IMG/VR virus record: IMGVR_UViG_3300034374_008660
Coordinates: 1-32,517 of that record
Source of the DNA: a virus
Strand: one strand, 5' to 3'
Length of the DNA stretch: 32,517 nt
In this document: in pieces, positions 7,610 to 15,756 of the stretch
How positions within the stretch are numbered: the first letter of the stretch is position 1
Layout of the letters: each line of letters opens with the position of its first letter
The notes under the pieces: model-generated
The model's database searches: none
The model's input: the letters and a program-made list of their open reading frames with translations, nothing else
What the model was told of the DNA's origin: nothing
Program-made: the position numbers and the translations under genes

Positions 7610-7831
7610 ATGGCTAACGTTTCTCAGGATTACAATGCTGGAACATTCATCGATGACGAAGGTCAATCAGGTGCAACTGAAGGTACTTTTACCAGTCAAG
7701 ATTTAAATCAGTTCCAAGAACTGTTAAATCGTCTTACGTCATCTAAGATGACACAACAGAAACAAAAGTCAAAAGAAGGTCGTAAAGATATCTATGCTGG
7801 TGGTCTTGCCAGTATGATGAGGAATTTTTAA
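7610..7831 (+). CDS. Small hypothetical protein
   Basis: A 73-residue protein starting MANVSQDYNAGTFIDDEGQS. It has an acidic, disordered-looking N-terminus, a Gln- and Lys-rich middle (TQQKQKSKEGRK) and a hydrophobic end GGLASMMRNF. It follows the best promoter candidate in the window, with GGGG about eight bases before the ATG as a ribosome binding site. No family recognised. A strong promoter before such a small gene suggests high expression. Confidence 0.7.
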   Translation: MANVSQDYNAGTFIDDEGQSGATEGTFTSQDLNQFQELLNRLTSSKMTQQKQKSKEGRKDIYAGGLASMMRNF

Positions 7832-7885
7832 TACAGTAGTAAAAAAACTACATTAAAACTTTATCTGTGGTATGACTAATTTGAC

Positions 7886-8149
7886 ATGATACCGTGGATC
7901 CGTGTTTTTATATCTGACTGTATTGATGCTGTTATAAAGTGGCTCAAACGTGTGTGGTTTGAATCCAAGCTAAAAGCACGTCTAACAATGATCGAATGGC
8001 AACATAAAATTAAATTTGAAAAGGAATTGGAAGACAATTTTAAACCCATCTATAGTGAAGAGCCGCACCAGGGGCCTGGGACTGAGGCTGCAAAACTGGG
8101 TGGTCCAATGAGACTCACCGCAAAATGGGTAAAGGAAAACAAAAACTAA
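7886..8149 (+). CDS. Small hypothetical protein with amphipathic N-terminus
   Basis: An 87-residue basic protein starting MIPWIRVFISDCIDAVIKWL. The first 30 residues form a Trp-rich amphipathic or marginally hydrophobic helix that might lie on a membrane. The remainder is charged and probably helical up to KFEKELEDNF, then Pro/Gly-rich. No catalytic motif seen. It sits between two other small genes ahead of the primase-helicase, separated from the next gene by a strong hairpin. Function unknown. Confidence 0.6.
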   Translation: MIPWIRVFISDCIDAVIKWLKRVWFESKLKARLTMIEWQHKIKFEKELEDNFKPIYSEEPHQGPGTEAAKLGGPMRLTAKWVKENKN

Positions 8150-8160
8150 ATTTAGCAAAT

Positions 8161-8183
8161 CCTTAGCCAAATCTTGGCTAGGG
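8161..8183 (+). promoter_or_regulatory. Hairpin containing the ribosome binding site of 8193
   Basis: CCTTAGCCAA (8161-8170) pairs with TTGGCTAGG (8174-8182) with one bulged T and a three-base loop. The 3' arm runs into AGGG (8180-8183), the likely Shine-Dalgarno of the gene starting at 8193. There is no T-run, so a translation-control or mRNA-processing hairpin fits better than a terminator. Confidence 0.4.
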
Positions 8184-8192
8184 TTTCGTAGG

Positions 8193-8393
8193 ATGAAAGA
8201 AACAACCGAAGATGTCCCCATGGAAATTACCGTGCATGAGGGGCAGTGGATTGCGTCAATAGAGCAGTTGATGGAGACTGCAGCTAAAGACGACATCTTT
8301 CTGCTGCCATCAATTATTCATCTTCACGCGTTTGAGGAAGTTAACAAAGAATTCTTTCCAGACAAAACCTTTCGAGCTAAACTGAACTTTTAA
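8193..8393 (+). CDS. Small acidic hypothetical protein
   Basis: A 66-residue protein starting MKETTEDVPMEITVHEGQWI, acidic, with predicted strand and helix segments (IASIEQLMETAAKDD). It starts nine bases after an AGGG that lies in the arm of a hairpin and ends six bases before the primase-helicase start, so the two are likely co-transcribed. No family recognised. Confidence 0.6.
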   Translation: MKETTEDVPMEITVHEGQWIASIEQLMETAAKDDIFLLPSIIHLHAFEEVNKEFFPDKTFRAKLNF

Positions 8394-8399
8394 TTCAAG

Positions 8400-11042
8400 A
8401 TGATGAGCCAAAATTTACTCTCCCTTCGCCCTGGTGAAATTCGTCTTGATCTTCTCAATATCGATTGGCCGCTAACTGCGTTAAACAGGAACAAGGCTCC
8501 GTATATTCCTGGATGGCAAAACAAACCACTTTCGCCCCAGGAGATTGAAACTGAGATTACTGAGGACAGGTGTAAAGCTATTGGCCTGATGGGTGGTCCT
8601 GTCTTCAATGAACCCTATGGTCATGTATGGGTTGATATTGATGGTGAATCAGTATACAAAACCATTGAAGAGGTATCGCAACAAACAGTTGAAGAAGCCT
8701 TACCCAAAACACTGACCATTTGTAGTGGTAAGCCTGGTCGTGAACGAATGCTATACAAGTTATCCAAAGATAAATGGAAGCATTTTGCGCGTAACAAATA
8801 TGTATGGCATGCAGAAGGTGATAATGAAAAACTAGAAATTTTATGGAAGCGGCACCAGGGTGTGCTAATGGGTTTGCATCCTGAAACTGAGGGGTACTAC
8901 ACCAAAGAAGGCTGTGACTTTGGCTGGGTAGATAAACTGCCTGAGCTTCCGCAGTGGTTAATGAATAACATCATTAACAAAAACGTAAGGCAAGGTAGTC
9001 CGTTCCAGCAAACATCCAGGATTTTTGGCCCTAATTTTGCCATCAACTCCTACATGTCAATTGAACGGCAGATGAAAAGGGCAAAAGAAGCGTTATGGAC
9101 CTTGCCTCCTGATGCAGCGGATGACTATGACACCTGGATCATTATTGGACAATCACTACATTCATTAGACGAGAGTCTACTTGAGGAATGGGATGAGTGG
9201 TCCAAGCAATCCGATAAATACATGCAAGGTGAATGCCAAAGACGGTGGCAGTCATTCTCTAAGGGTGGTGGCAGGACCATGGCATCGTTGATTGCTATGG
9301 CAAAAGAAAATGGCTGGCAAGATCCCGAAGCATCAAAAGAACATATGGTTACCAATGTAGATGACGATAGCGTTGAACGTTTGATCCGTGAACTGGAAGA
9401 AGGGGTTGGCATGCCAGACAACAAATCAGTGTTGGAAAAACCAAAGAAAAAGAAAAAAGAAAAGCGTAATGATTGGTTCACTAATGCAGTAAAAGCAAAT
9501 CAAGAGGACGACAAGAAACCAAGTCGTAACCCTTCCAGTGACACAATTGCTGCAATGTTATTGGGTCAGTACCAGGGGAACCTGTTGTACTCGAAAATGC
9601 ATGATCAGTTCTTTATGTATGGTGCCAAGGGGCCAGGGCTTTGGGCTGGTCTGATGGAGATCGAAGTTAAGTCTGACATCAAGAATAAGTTGGATGAGAT
9701 TAAAGGTGCATTGCTACCTCGTGGTTATTCCATGAATCTGATCAATGACATTTATCTGCAGTTAAAGTTGGCAGTGCCGTTTGATGATTGGTCGGAAGAT
9801 AAGAACTTGCTTTTGTTTAATAACGGTGTACTGAATATTAGTGAACGCAGGTTAATGCCATTTGATAAAGAACTGTATATGACCCAGCGCTTACCCTATG
9901 ATTACGACCCATCTGCTAAGTGTGAACCAATCATTCAATGGTTGAAGAATACGCAGGATAACAACTGGAAGCGTGTGCAGGTGCTAAGGGCATGGCTTCG
10001 TGCTGTACTCCTTAGCTGCTCTGATATCCAGAAGTTTGTTGAGATTGTCGGACCAGGGAAATCAGGTAAGTCTAGTTATGCCAACCTTGCTCATGCATTG
10101 GTAGGTGATCAGAACGCAATGATCTCTAGCCTTGAGCATCTGGAAAAGAATAGGTTTGAGACAGCAAATATCTATAAGAAGAAGCTGTTGCTGTTCAATG
10201 ATGTTGAGCGTTATGGCGGATCGGTTTCAGTACTGAAAGCATTGACTGGTCGTGACCTGATCCGTAATGAGCAGAAGTACCAGACTGATAAGCAGAAGCC
10301 ATTTAAATTTGATGGCTTGGTCATGATTACAGCTAATGAACCAATCCAAACAACGGATCCAACCTCTGGTCTTGCCAGGCGTCGTCTCACGATTCCATTC
10401 AACAATCCATTCAAGGGCAGCTCCAGAGAGCAGAAAGTGTTGATTGATATGGATGATAAAGGGAATGCCTTCGGGGAATTTGCTCCGATGCTTCCCGGTT
10501 TGGTCAACTGGGTGCTTGAAATGCCTCATGAAGAAATGCGTGAGTATCTTATGGAAACAGCAAAGAGTGTTCCTTTCTATGCTCAATACAACACTGAGCA
10601 AACTCTTAAATCCAACCCTGTGATGGATTGGTTGCATCACTGCATTGTGTTTGACGTAAACGCTCGTGCATCTGTTGGTCTTGCGAAGCACGCACCACGG
10701 GAAGCATCGACAATATATGCAAACACTGACAAATGGTTGTATGCTTCTTACTGTGAATTCACTAAGAATTCAAATGGTAATGTTTTAGGGCGTTCCAGGT
10801 TTGAGACGTTGTTGCTTGACATCTGTAACCACCAGCTAGGTGTCAATGTTTACAAGTATCGCAACTCTCGGTCAATGTTTCTTGTGAACATTGCAATACG
10901 CAACAGTAATGCCAAGTATGAAACCTATCCCTCAATCGTTGAAGTGGGTCTTCATAAAGATGAATATGAGCAGTTTTATGGTCCGGGGGTGATTGCCTAT
11001 GTTTCACCTAATGAAAAGTACAGCAAGGAGGCAGAGGAGTGA
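8400..11042 (+). CDS. Primase-polymerase / SF3 helicase (D5/P4-type replication protein)
   Basis: An 880-residue protein in three parts. Residues 20-190 form an archaeo-eukaryotic primase-polymerase domain with VWVDIDGES holding Asp79 and Asp81, SGKPGRE (109-115) and RHQGVLMGLHP (151-161). Residues 225-310 resemble the primase C-terminal domain (DDYDTWIIIGQSLHSLD). After a Lys-rich linker (347-356), residues 500-700 are a superfamily 3 helicase: Walker A GPGKSGKSS (551-559), Walker B LLLFNDVE (596-603), motif C VMITANEP (641-648) and arginines at 660-662. It would prime and unwind phage DNA. Start is ATG 8400 (ATG 8403 also possible). Its stop overlaps the speD start by four bases. All key motifs look intact. 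Confidence 0.9.
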   Translation: MMSQNLLSLRPGEIRLDLLNIDWPLTALNRNKAPYIPGWQNKPLSPQEIETEITEDRCKAIGLMGGPVFNEPYGHVWVDIDGESVYKTIEEVSQQTVEEALPKTLTICSGKPGRERMLYKLSKDKWKHFARNKYVWHAEGDNEKLEILWKRHQGVLMGLHPETEGYYTKEGCDFGWVDKLPELPQWLMNNIINKNVRQGSPFQQTSRIFGPNFAINSYMSIERQMKRAKEALWTLPPDAADDYDTWIIIGQSLHSLDESLLEEWDEWSKQSDKYMQGECQRRWQSFSKGGGRTMASLIAMAKENGWQDPEASKEHMVTNVDDDSVERLIRELEEGVGMPDNKSVLEKPKKKKKEKRNDWFTNAVKANQEDDKKPSRNPSSDTIAAMLLGQYQGNLLYSKMHDQFFMYGAKGPGLWAGLMEIEVKSDIKNKLDEIKGALLPRGYSMNLINDIYLQLKLAVPFDDWSEDKNLLLFNNGVLNISERRLMPFDKELYMTQRLPYDYDPSAKCEPIIQWLKNTQDNNWKRVQVLRAWLRAVLLSCSDIQKFVEIVGPGKSGKSSYANLAHALVGDQNAMISSLEHLEKNRFETANIYKKKLLLFNDVERYGGSVSVLKALTGRDLIRNEQKYQTDKQKPFKFDGLVMITANEPIQTTDPTSGLARRRLTIPFNNPFKGSSREQKVLIDMDDKGNAFGEFAPMLPGLVNWVLEMPHEEMREYLMETAKSVPFYAQYNTEQTLKSNPVMDWLHHCIVFDVNARASVGLAKHAPREASTIYANTDKWLYASYCEFTKNSNGNVLGRSRFETLLLDICNHQLGVNVYKYRNSRSMFLVNIAIRNSNAKYETYPSIVEVGLHKDEYEQFYGPGVIAYVSPNEKYSKEAEE

Positions 11043-11398
11043 CGGTAGGTAAGCACCTTATTCTTGACCTGTATCAATGCGATACAGGGCTTCTTGATGA
11101 TTACAACTTCTTGTATAAGGTGATGTATGAAGCAATTGAATTAACTGGTGCCAAGATTCTTAATCACGTAGGGCATGAGTTCGAGCCCCAGGGGGCAACA
11201 CTATTGTTCCTGTTGTCAGAGTCACATGCATCCATTCACACATGGCCCGAGAAGGGCTATGCGGCTATTGACATATACACATGCAGTAATAAATGTTTGG
11301 TGCAGAATATCATCAACTATCTGCTGGTAAAACTAAAAAGTACGAGTTATCAGGTAAAAGAATTAAATCGTAGCACTGTAAAAACTAACGATAGTTAA
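11039..11398 (+). CDS. speD: S-adenosylmethionine decarboxylase proenzyme
   Basis: A 119-residue SpeD of the short bacterial type. It cleaves itself between Glu61 and Ser62 to make a pyruvoyl group; the signature SESHASIHTWPEKGYAAID (60-78) includes His67, and TC at 81-82 supplies the catalytic Cys. GKHLILDLYQCD and FEPQGAT are also family phrases. It decarboxylates AdoMet to feed aminopropyl groups into spermidine synthesis; speD is a known auxiliary gene in cyanophages. The start is GTG at 11039, supported by AAGGAGG (11025-11031) seven bases upstream, one of the best ribosome binding sites in the window, and a GTGA overlap with the primase-helicase stop. Its 3' end overlaps the converging gene by 14 bases. 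Confidence 0.93.
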   Translation: MTVGKHLILDLYQCDTGLLDDYNFLYKVMYEAIELTGAKILNHVGHEFEPQGATLLFLLSESHASIHTWPEKGYAAIDIYTCSNKCLVQNIINYLLVKLKSTSYQVKELNRSTVKTNDS

Positions 11399-12299
11399 GC
11401 TGCTGTTCTAGCTCGCGAATTTTTTTATCTTTGGGATTTTCAATACCCATGGCAGAACTAAGTGCACCACCTCCAGCAAGACCTGCGACAACGCCAATCT
11501 CATCACCAACAAAGCGGCCTATTGCTCTACCAACATTCTCACCAGTAACAGCTTTGGCATCATCAAGCAGAGATCCAAAAACACGACCCATATCAATTGA
11601 TGTGCCAGGGACGGTTTTTCCTTGTTGTAATTCTGCCATCCTGGCAATATTTTGATCTAGATTTTCTACAGCTTCTCTTGCAATAACATTTTCAACTTTT
11701 GCGTAATTGGTGTTAATTGCATTAGCTATTTGGTTTTTGAGTTGAGTTTTTAGCTTGGGGTCCAGTGTTTCGTATGTGTCTAATACGGCTTTTACCTGCG
11801 TTCCTTTTTGAATCATTGGTAATTGCTGTTGGAACTCTTGTGCAGTAATGCCGTATTTTTGAGCAAATACTGTTGGATTAGAAATAGCTTCTTGCGCCAT
11901 CCTGGCTGAGGTCTGTTCAATAATTTCTTTTTTAACCATCCCTTTGCCTTGACGCATTAACTCCCGGCCTCCTTGGGCTAAAGTTTTTTGACCAGCCGTC
12001 CTACCAAGCATTGCCAAAAGTCCTTCTTGGTTTTTTAACGGTAGTGCTGGTCCTGATAGACTTTTATTATTCATCAATAGATGAATATTTTTACCAAGTC
12101 GCGCACCAAGGCGTGTGCCTAACATACCAAGGCCAACACCACCTGCCATAGCACCTAGGGTTTGAATACCTACTTGTGGCAGTGGTGTGTCAGTGCCTAG
12201 CATACCGACACCAGCCAATCCACCACCTAGAATGCCCTCCATTGCTTCTTGGGCCAACTCATTATTTTGAAGCTCTAAAAACTTACCAGCTAAGTTCAT
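11385..12299 (-). CDS. Putative internal virion protein with Gly-rich hydrophobic ends
   Basis: A 304-residue protein starting MNLAGKFLELQNNELAQEAM. Residues 22-70 form a Gly- and Leu-rich hydrophobic stretch (GILGGGLAGVGMLG, GAMAGGVGLGMLG) and a second lies near 270-290 (GVVAGLAGGGALSSAMG). The region between is helical and charged with coiled-coil tendency. Such paired Gly-rich segments occur in phage internal virion or membrane-penetrating proteins, so a role in DNA ejection is possible but inferred. It ends tail to tail with speD, overlapping 14 bases, and is a lone minus-strand gene between plus-strand blocks. Confidence 0.6.
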   Translation of the reverse strand: MNLAGKFLELQNNELAQEAMEGILGGGLAGVGMLGTDTPLPQVGIQTLGAMAGGVGLGMLGTRLGARLGKNIHLLMNNKSLSGPALPLKNQEGLLAMLGRTAGQKTLAQGGRELMRQGKGMVKKEIIEQTSARMAQEAISNPTVFAQKYGITAQEFQQQLPMIQKGTQVKAVLDTYETLDPKLKTQLKNQIANAINTNYAKVENVIAREAVENLDQNIARMAELQQGKTVPGTSIDMGRVFGSLLDDAKAVTGENVGRAIGRFVGDEIGVVAGLAGGGALSSAMGIENPKDKKIRELEQQLNYR

Positions 12300-12318
12300 A
12301 TCTGTTTGTTTTTTATTA

Positions 12319-12347
12319 TTCTAAAACATCCAATCAATGGTTATACT
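12319..12347 (+). promoter_or_regulatory. Candidate promoter and leader hairpin before the GT4 gene
   Basis: TTCTAA (12319-12324) and TATACT (12342-12347) are 17 bases apart. Just downstream AGATAG (12350-12355) pairs with CTATCT (12361-12366) around five T residues, four bases before the ATG, so the start of the message may fold. No Shine-Dalgarno sequence is present. Confidence 0.4.
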
Positions 12348-12369
12348 TTAGATAGTTTTTCTATCTGAA

Positions 12370-13620
12370 ATGTCTAAAAAACCTAAAATTCTTTGGGTAG
12401 CAGATTTCGCAGCCATGACAGGCTTCGGTCGAGTAAGTGGTGCTGTTCTGCCCAGGCTTAAAGATAAGTATGAAATTGTAGTGCTCGCTTGCAATTGGCA
12501 CGGGGATCCGGTACCAGAGCAAAAAGAATTTAAGATGTACCCTGCTGCTAATAAGTTCCAGCAAGCACCCTTTGGTGAGCAGCGTATCCGTGAAATCGTA
12601 GAGAAAGAACAACCAGACATTGTGTTTACGTTAAATGATCCTTGGATTGCTTCAGGACAATATAATCAAATTAAAGATCTGCACCAGCAGAAGAAGTTTA
12701 AATTTGTTGGCTATCTGACCATGGATAGCTACAACTGGATTGGTGGTATTGATCCTCATATCAATGAGTGGGATTCACTGATTGCATTTACAGAGTTTGG
12801 TGGACATGAATTTTTAAAGGCCGGTATCCAGCGGCCTGTCACAATTATTCCCCATGGTCTGGATACTGATGTGTTCTATCCCATGGACAAAGCAGAAGCA
12901 CGTAAAAAACTAGGTCTGCCGGAAGACATCTTTATTGTGCTGAACGCAAACCGTAACCAGTTCCGCAAGCGTCAAGACATCACTATCACTGGCTTTTCCA
13001 AGTTTGCTGTAGGACGTGAAGATACCCGTCTTTATATGCATTGCGGGCTCAAAGATCAAGGCTGGGATCTAATGCAATTGTTTGGTAGGGAAATGCTAAA
13101 GCAAGGTCTTGACCCTAATGGCAGGATCATCATGACAACTAATAGCTCTAATCCTCCAAGCGTATCGGTTGAAATGCTGAATACGATTTATAACGCAGCA
13201 GATGTTTCTGTCAATACTGCCAAGGGAGGAGGATGGGAGCTTATCAACTTTGAGTCTGCTGCATGCCGGGTTGCTCAAGTCGTACCAGATCACACCAGTA
13301 CTAAGGAAATTTTTGAAGGGTATGGCAAGTTGATTCGCACTGAGCATGTGGATGTAGATCCCAATTACGCAAGGGAGATGCATTGTCCCTCCAGTGATCA
13401 CTTTGCTGAGATCCTTACTGAGCTGTACAAGGACCGTGACCTACTGGATGCCACTGCACAGGCCTGCTATGACCGTGTGACAAGCGAAGAGTTCAGCTGG
13501 GATACGATCGCCCATCAATTTGATGAGGAGTTCCAGGAGGCCCTGAAGGTACCTGCAGTAAAGCTGAAGCGTTCTTCCAAGAAGAAAAGTAAAAAGGATA
13601 AAGAACTGGTTAACGCATAA
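12370..13620 (+). CDS. GT4-type glycosyltransferase
   Basis: A 416-residue GT-B fold protein. KILWVADFAAMTGFGRVSG (6-24) is the N-terminal Rossmann glycine-rich loop. IIPHGLDTDVFYP (159-171) is the interdomain segment typical of GT4 enzymes. NANRNQFRKRQD (192-203) supplies the basic nucleotide-binding residues. GGWELINFESAACR (287-300) is the donor-site motif; the first Glu of the usual E-x7-E is Gly287 while Glu295 is kept. The C-terminus is Lys-rich (KRSSKKKSKKDKE). It would transfer a sugar from an NDP-sugar. It is a single-gene unit between a candidate promoter and a clear terminator, separate from the minus-strand glycan cassette. Acceptor unknown. Confidence 0.85.
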   Translation: MSKKPKILWVADFAAMTGFGRVSGAVLPRLKDKYEIVVLACNWHGDPVPEQKEFKMYPAANKFQQAPFGEQRIREIVEKEQPDIVFTLNDPWIASGQYNQIKDLHQQKKFKFVGYLTMDSYNWIGGIDPHINEWDSLIAFTEFGGHEFLKAGIQRPVTIIPHGLDTDVFYPMDKAEARKKLGLPEDIFIVLNANRNQFRKRQDITITGFSKFAVGREDTRLYMHCGLKDQGWDLMQLFGREMLKQGLDPNGRIIMTTNSSNPPSVSVEMLNTIYNAADVSVNTAKGGGWELINFESAACRVAQVVPDHTSTKEIFEGYGKLIRTEHVDVDPNYAREMHCPSSDHFAEILTELYKDRDLLDATAQACYDRVTSEEFSWDTIAHQFDEEFQEALKVPAVKLKRSSKKKSKKDKELVNA

Positions 13621-13645
13621 CGTCTCAAGCAAGACTCATTACTAG

Positions 13646-13670
13646 ACCCTGCCGCAAGGTGGGGTTTTTT
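13646..13670 (+). terminator. Rho-independent terminator of the GT4 gene
   Basis: ACCCTGCC (13646-13653) pairs with GGTGGGGT (13658-13665), including two G-T pairs, around a GCAA tetraloop, followed by T residues to 13670. It lies 25 bases after the GT4 stop. Confidence 0.8.
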
Positions 13671-13759
13671 AATGTAATTTTAGTTCAGGTGTACCAGGAA
13701 ATGGCTGGAGGGGGGTGCAGAAGTGTGGACTTGGGGGGCATTTTCCCTTATATAGAGCC

Positions 13760-13900
13760 AAACGATAATTTGGGCAACGATAATTTGGGATGAATGGTCC
13801 TGGTGCTGAAACATCCGAATTTCGGTGGTTACAACAGGAAGGCGCTGAGTCCCATGTGTCTAAAGCTAATAACCATTTTTGACGCCCCAAATTATCGTTT
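13760..13900. repeat. Two direct and one inverted copy of AACGATAATTTGGG
   Basis: AACGATAATTTGGG occurs at 13761-13774 and 13776-13789 (15-base period) and in reverse complement at 13886-13899. The first and inverted copies match over 15 bases (13760-13774 and 13886-13900). The copies bound a 96-base core containing a 30-codon ORF. The set could be iterons, an operator or the ends of a tiny mobile element. The rest of this 388-base gap (13621-14008) holds the GT4 terminator, two runs of six G (13710-13715 and 13733-13738) and a weak TAGAAT (13977-13982) before the HNH gene. Confidence 0.8.
13790..13882 (+). CDS. 30-residue ORF framed by the repeats
   Basis: An ATG immediately after the second repeat copy opens a 30-codon frame, with the repeat's TTTGGG directly before it. 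The peptide starts MNGPGAETSEFRWLQQEGAE and ends KANNHF at a TGA four bases before the inverted copy. Its charged, low-bias composition looks like real coding sequence or a gene fragment, but it is too short to be sure. It could be a leader peptide, a relic or chance. Confidence 0.3.
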   Translation: MNGPGAETSEFRWLQQEGAESHVSKANNHF

Positions 13901-14008
13901 CTTTCAATAAAGAGAAAAACATACCCAGATCTCCACTTCTACACACTCAAACAGCTCAAACCATCGCAATATGCGTTAGAATGGGACAAAATACATGGTT
14001 TTTGTTAC

Positions 14009-14701
14009 GTGGCGAACCCTTTCAGTGACCGAAAATGTCGCAGGCGCTATGCCAAAGAAGCTCTGAACTACAGACCTTTGACTTCCCTGGAACCAGAGGT
14101 AATGGATAAGGAGGGGTACTACTACGGTCACCCATGCCCCCTGGGTCACAACATCAGGGATAAGACCAAGCACTGGTGCTACAGGTGCGTATGGCGCATC
14201 AGAAGCAATATTTGTGGGATAGACGTGAACTACATGCATATGGACTACAACCGTCTCGCTAATTCAATCTGGACCCAAATTGAGACTGAAGATCCAGGGG
14301 ACTGCTGGGACACCCACACCCTTTCTGAGTATGTTTACTCATCTTCTTACAGGACTCAGTCCAGTGGTAGGCGTACAGATCGAATGAGTACCCATAAGGC
14401 CATCTACAACATGACTTGGGGGGATGTCGGCTCCATGACGGTGACCCGTACGTGTGGAAATAAAAAATGTCTCAACCCTCTTCATTTGGTCTCAAGTTGG
14501 AATAACCCAAATCGACTCAGGAATCTTATGTACTTCGACACCGAGTTTAATTTTGAAAAAATCAAAGCTATGCAAGAGCGTACACAGAGGGGTGAGTCTA
14601 CAGATCCTTTGATCATGACCTATAAAAAGAACATTATTTCCGATCCCAGGCATGTTGAAATTTCCCAGTCTTACAATGAAGAATATGTAGAAAGCACTTA
14701 A
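14009..14701 (+). CDS. HNH endonuclease (homing type)
   Basis: A 230-residue protein with a GTG start at 14009; the ATG at 13995 is out of frame. An N-terminal zinc ribbon is suggested by C43-x3-H47 and C57-x2-C60. DPGDCW (95-100) opens the HNH_3-type core, His129 in STHKAIYN is the first catalytic His, and TCGNKKCLNPLHL (148-160) carries the Cys, Asn and final His159. Such free-standing HNH enzymes nick or cut DNA and often spread by homing. It lies after the repeat-bearing gap, as expected of a mobile gene. Its stop overlaps the next start by one base (TAATG), so it is expressed with the next gene. Confidence 0.8.
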   Translation: MANPFSDRKCRRRYAKEALNYRPLTSLEPEVMDKEGYYYGHPCPLGHNIRDKTKHWCYRCVWRIRSNICGIDVNYMHMDYNRLANSIWTQIETEDPGDCWDTHTLSEYVYSSSYRTQSSGRRTDRMSTHKAIYNMTWGDVGSMTVTRTCGNKKCLNPLHLVSSWNNPNRLRNLMYFDTEFNFEKIKAMQERTQRGESTDPLIMTYKKNIISDPRHVEISQSYNEEYVEST

Positions 14702-15600
14702 TGGCACGCAATAGTTTATCAAAGCAAAATACAAGATCAGCTAAGAATCCATTCAGCTTAGGTTCCTTTGGTGAACTGACGCTTCGTTATCTGACCGGAT
14801 CCCTGGGACCAAAGAATAAAGTAATTAGTGGTGGCTATGGCGAAGGTGAGTACAACCATTGGTATAGCATCACACTGACTCGGCCTGGATGGATTGTTGT
14901 TATTAAGGGTGGCACCAGGCCCAAGTACATCAATGTTTCTGCGTATGATCTGAATCGCAACCCTATTGAAGGCCGTAGTATTTTTGATGCTGATTCAGTA
15001 GCTGTTAACGATGCAGTTGGAAAGTATTATCCGTATTTAGATACGGTAATGGCTACTCAGTCTGACCTGTATAACACCTACGAAAGATTAAGAATTGATA
15101 AAGGAGATGAGCGTTATTACCCCCTGGAGAAAGGAACGTATCTGATTTGTGTATCGGCTACCAGGAATGAGGGTATTAATTATGGTGTTGGAATTGTTGT
15201 TGAATTTCCAGTCACCGAAGTTTTCATCATGTTGGAAGACAACGATGGAAGCTTGATGCTTACTGAGACAGATATTGATGTTACAAATACTATTGATATT
15301 GCTTCTCCTGTAACCGTTCCATTTGTGATACCTGATAATTTCAACGCTTTTACTAAAACAAGCTGCACAATTACAAATGCAGGTTCGGTTGAAATACCAG
15401 AGGGTTCCTCTTGGTTTATTGGTGAAGTAATTCTTGATAGAGATTTCTTTAGGTTTATCTGCGAACCAGGTAATGATTTGTATTACGAGACCATTCATGA
15501 CCACTCCTTGTCCGAATGGAGAGATGCCTGGAATGCAACCCATAAAACAGATAATGAACCATTCCCTGCGGAGTTCGTACCCTACGCCAATCGCCCTTAA
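14701..15600 (+). CDS. Putative virion structural protein
   Basis: A 299-residue protein starting MARNSLSKQNTRSAKNPFSL. After a basic N-terminus comes GSFGELTLRYLTGSLGPKNK (about 21-40), then beta-rich segments (HWYSITLTRPGWIVVIKGG; KGTYLICVSATRNEG) like a jelly-roll domain. The C-terminal part ends in an Asp/Glu- and aromatic-rich tail resembling several cyanophage structural proteins. No catalytic motif. Its ATG overlaps the HNH stop by one base. The structural call rests on composition and similarity of style to cyanophage virion proteins; no firm family match. Confidence 0.65.
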   Translation: MARNSLSKQNTRSAKNPFSLGSFGELTLRYLTGSLGPKNKVISGGYGEGEYNHWYSITLTRPGWIVVIKGGTRPKYINVSAYDLNRNPIEGRSIFDADSVAVNDAVGKYYPYLDTVMATQSDLYNTYERLRIDKGDERYYPLEKGTYLICVSATRNEGINYGVGIVVEFPVTEVFIMLEDNDGSLMLTETDIDVTNTIDIASPVTVPFVIPDNFNAFTKTSCTITNAGSVEIPEGSSWFIGEVILDRDFFRFICEPGNDLYYETIHDHSLSEWRDAWNATHKTDNEPFPAEFVPYANRP

Positions 15601-15638
15601 ACCAAAATTATTTTATTAGGGAGGCAACTTTAAAATAT

Positions 15639-15695
15639 ATGCCTAGAGTAATGGAAGAAATTGGCCCAGGGATAATGCCTGGCATAAGATATTAA
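15639..15695 (+). CDS. 18-residue micro-ORF
   Basis: ATG at 15639 opens MPRVMEEIGPGIMPGIRY and stops at TAA 15693-15695. AGGGAGG (15618-15624) lies about 15 bases upstream, rather far for a ribosome binding site. The composition is coherent and it sits between two virion-type genes. It might be a tiny protein or chance. Confidence 0.3.
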   Translation: MPRVMEEIGPGIMPGIRY

Positions 15696-15696
15696 G

Positions 15697-15725
15697 TTGT
15701 TTCTTTTGATCTAATTGCCTATAAA
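15697..15725 (+). promoter_or_regulatory. Promoter for 15757
   Basis: TTGTTT (15697-15702) and TATAAA (15720-15725) are separated by exactly 17 bases, giving a start about 25 bases before the ATG at 15757. AAGG lies just before that ATG. Confidence 0.5.
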
Positions 15726-15756
15726 ATCTGTTACGCTAATAAAAACAGATTAAGGT

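Noticed and set aside
13669-13890. 73-residue minus-strand ORF between the GT4 and HNH genes
   Set aside because: It lies within the repeat- and G-run-bearing gap; its composition is unlike a phage protein and it is most likely a shadow.
15639-15695. A riboswitch or attenuator in 15601-15756
   Set aside because: No paired stems of note were seen; the micro-ORF and a spaced promoter account for what is visible.
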